From Lyngbya sp. CCAP 1446/10 (lineage in GTDB: Bacteria > Cyanobacteriota > Cyanobacteriia > Cyanobacteriales > Microcoleaceae): 64,000 nucleotides of DNA. This document shows, in pieces, positions 63,809 to 64,000 of the stretch. How positions within the stretch are numbered: the first letter of the stretch is position 1; each line of letters starts with the position of its first letter. The stretch lies in the NCBI RefSeq assembly GCF_026130175.1, contig NZ_JAIGNI010000027.1, positions 1 to 64,000 of the forward strand, in the 5' to 3' direction. Below the pieces are notes generated by a model that searched no databases, was not told the origin of the DNA, and saw only the letters and a program-made list of their open reading frames with translations. The translations under genes were made by a program, and so were the position numbers.

Positions 63809-63888
63809 GAAGGAAGAAGGAAGAAGGAAGAAGGAAGAAGGAAGAAGGAAGAAGGAAGAGGGAAGAAGGAAGAGGGAAGAGGGAAGAA
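63809..63888. repeat. GGAAGAA heptamer array
   Basis: About eleven units of GAAGAAG/GAAGAGG directly upstream of the membrane protein start codon. Confidence 0.88.
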
Positions 63889-63965
63889 GCTAATTAACAT
63901 TAGGTGCGTCAGGGAAAGTTATTAGTCTGTTGTTAAAACATTTAGCCCGCTCCGCACCCTACAAT

Positions 63966-64000
63966 AACTCGATCCCCCCTAGCCCCCCTTCAGAAGGGGG
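63966..64000. mobile_element. Second copy of the CTCGATCCCCC element, cut by window end
   Basis: ACTCGATCCCCCCTAGCCCC followed by CCTTCAGAAGGGGG, matching the left end of the element at 56021-56182. The rest is outside the window. Confidence 0.75.

Noticed and set aside
63559-63900. 113-codon frame with FFLLPSS repeats
   Set aside because: It is the translated heptamer array and lies antisense or out of frame over the membrane protein gene.

Overview
The window reads as chromosome of a filamentous cyanobacterium, most likely of the Oscillatoriales/Microcoleaceae (Microcoleus or Oscillatoria type). The evidence is the very high density of the HIP1 octamer GCGATCGC, cyanobacterial families (a Psb35-like protein, four-PAS HisKA_2 kinases, conserved cyanobacterial hypotheticals), and intergenic DNA crowded with heptamer tandem repeats and palindromic elements. 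The genus is an inference. No rRNA, tRNA or CRISPR array was seen.

Layout. 1-7.2 kb: 3' part of a fused 5-oxoprolinase, an AT-rich pair (TcmP plus a three-Cys-motif DUF5131 protein), two small unknown genes, a sigma-like protein and a 2Fe-2S ferredoxin. 7.3-15 kb: a TreS-maltokinase fusion, a Psb35-like protein, a DUF5615/DUF433 toxin-antitoxin-like pair between two copies of a hairpin repeat, and a ClpB with two unusual insertions. 15.3-19.1 kb: an MBOAT O-acyltransferase with an SGNH partner, an Uma2 gene between repeats, and glyoxalase I. 19.2-23.4 kb: a copper island (cupredoxin, CopA ATPase, CopZ-like chaperone, CopM-like DUF305 lipoprotein) whose promoters carry two kinds of candidate metal operator. 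23.6-25.8 kb: a GmhB-like phosphatase and a TnpB element. 25.9-32.3 kb: three histidine kinases, one fused to an amino-acid-permease-like transporter. 33-37.2 kb: FtsH, then about 470 bp of dense RNA-like secondary structure ending at the start codon of a ParM-like actin, followed by a ParR-like protein.

37.4-50.7 kb: a coiled-coil protein, MgtE, a two-part ABC importer without a binding protein, an MFS pseudogene, CrcB, a macro-domain protein, HtpX, a helical-repeat protein, and a decaying cluster: a 525-codon membrane protein gene cut by one TGA, a small helical gene overlapping it, and a frameshifted CHAT protease fragment. 50.8-64 kb: a NarL-type two-component pair, a small lipoprotein, an RND efflux system (adaptor with expanded coiled coil plus two paralogous 1047-residue pumps) and a membrane protein.

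The strongest candidates for something undescribed are the structured RNA directly 5' of the actin-like/RHH pair (an RNA-linked segregation locus, or an ORF-less HEARO/omega-RNA element beside it), the permease-kinase receptor, the TcmP/DUF5131 pair, and the decaying CHAT neighbourhood. Functions come from motif reading; no database search was possible.
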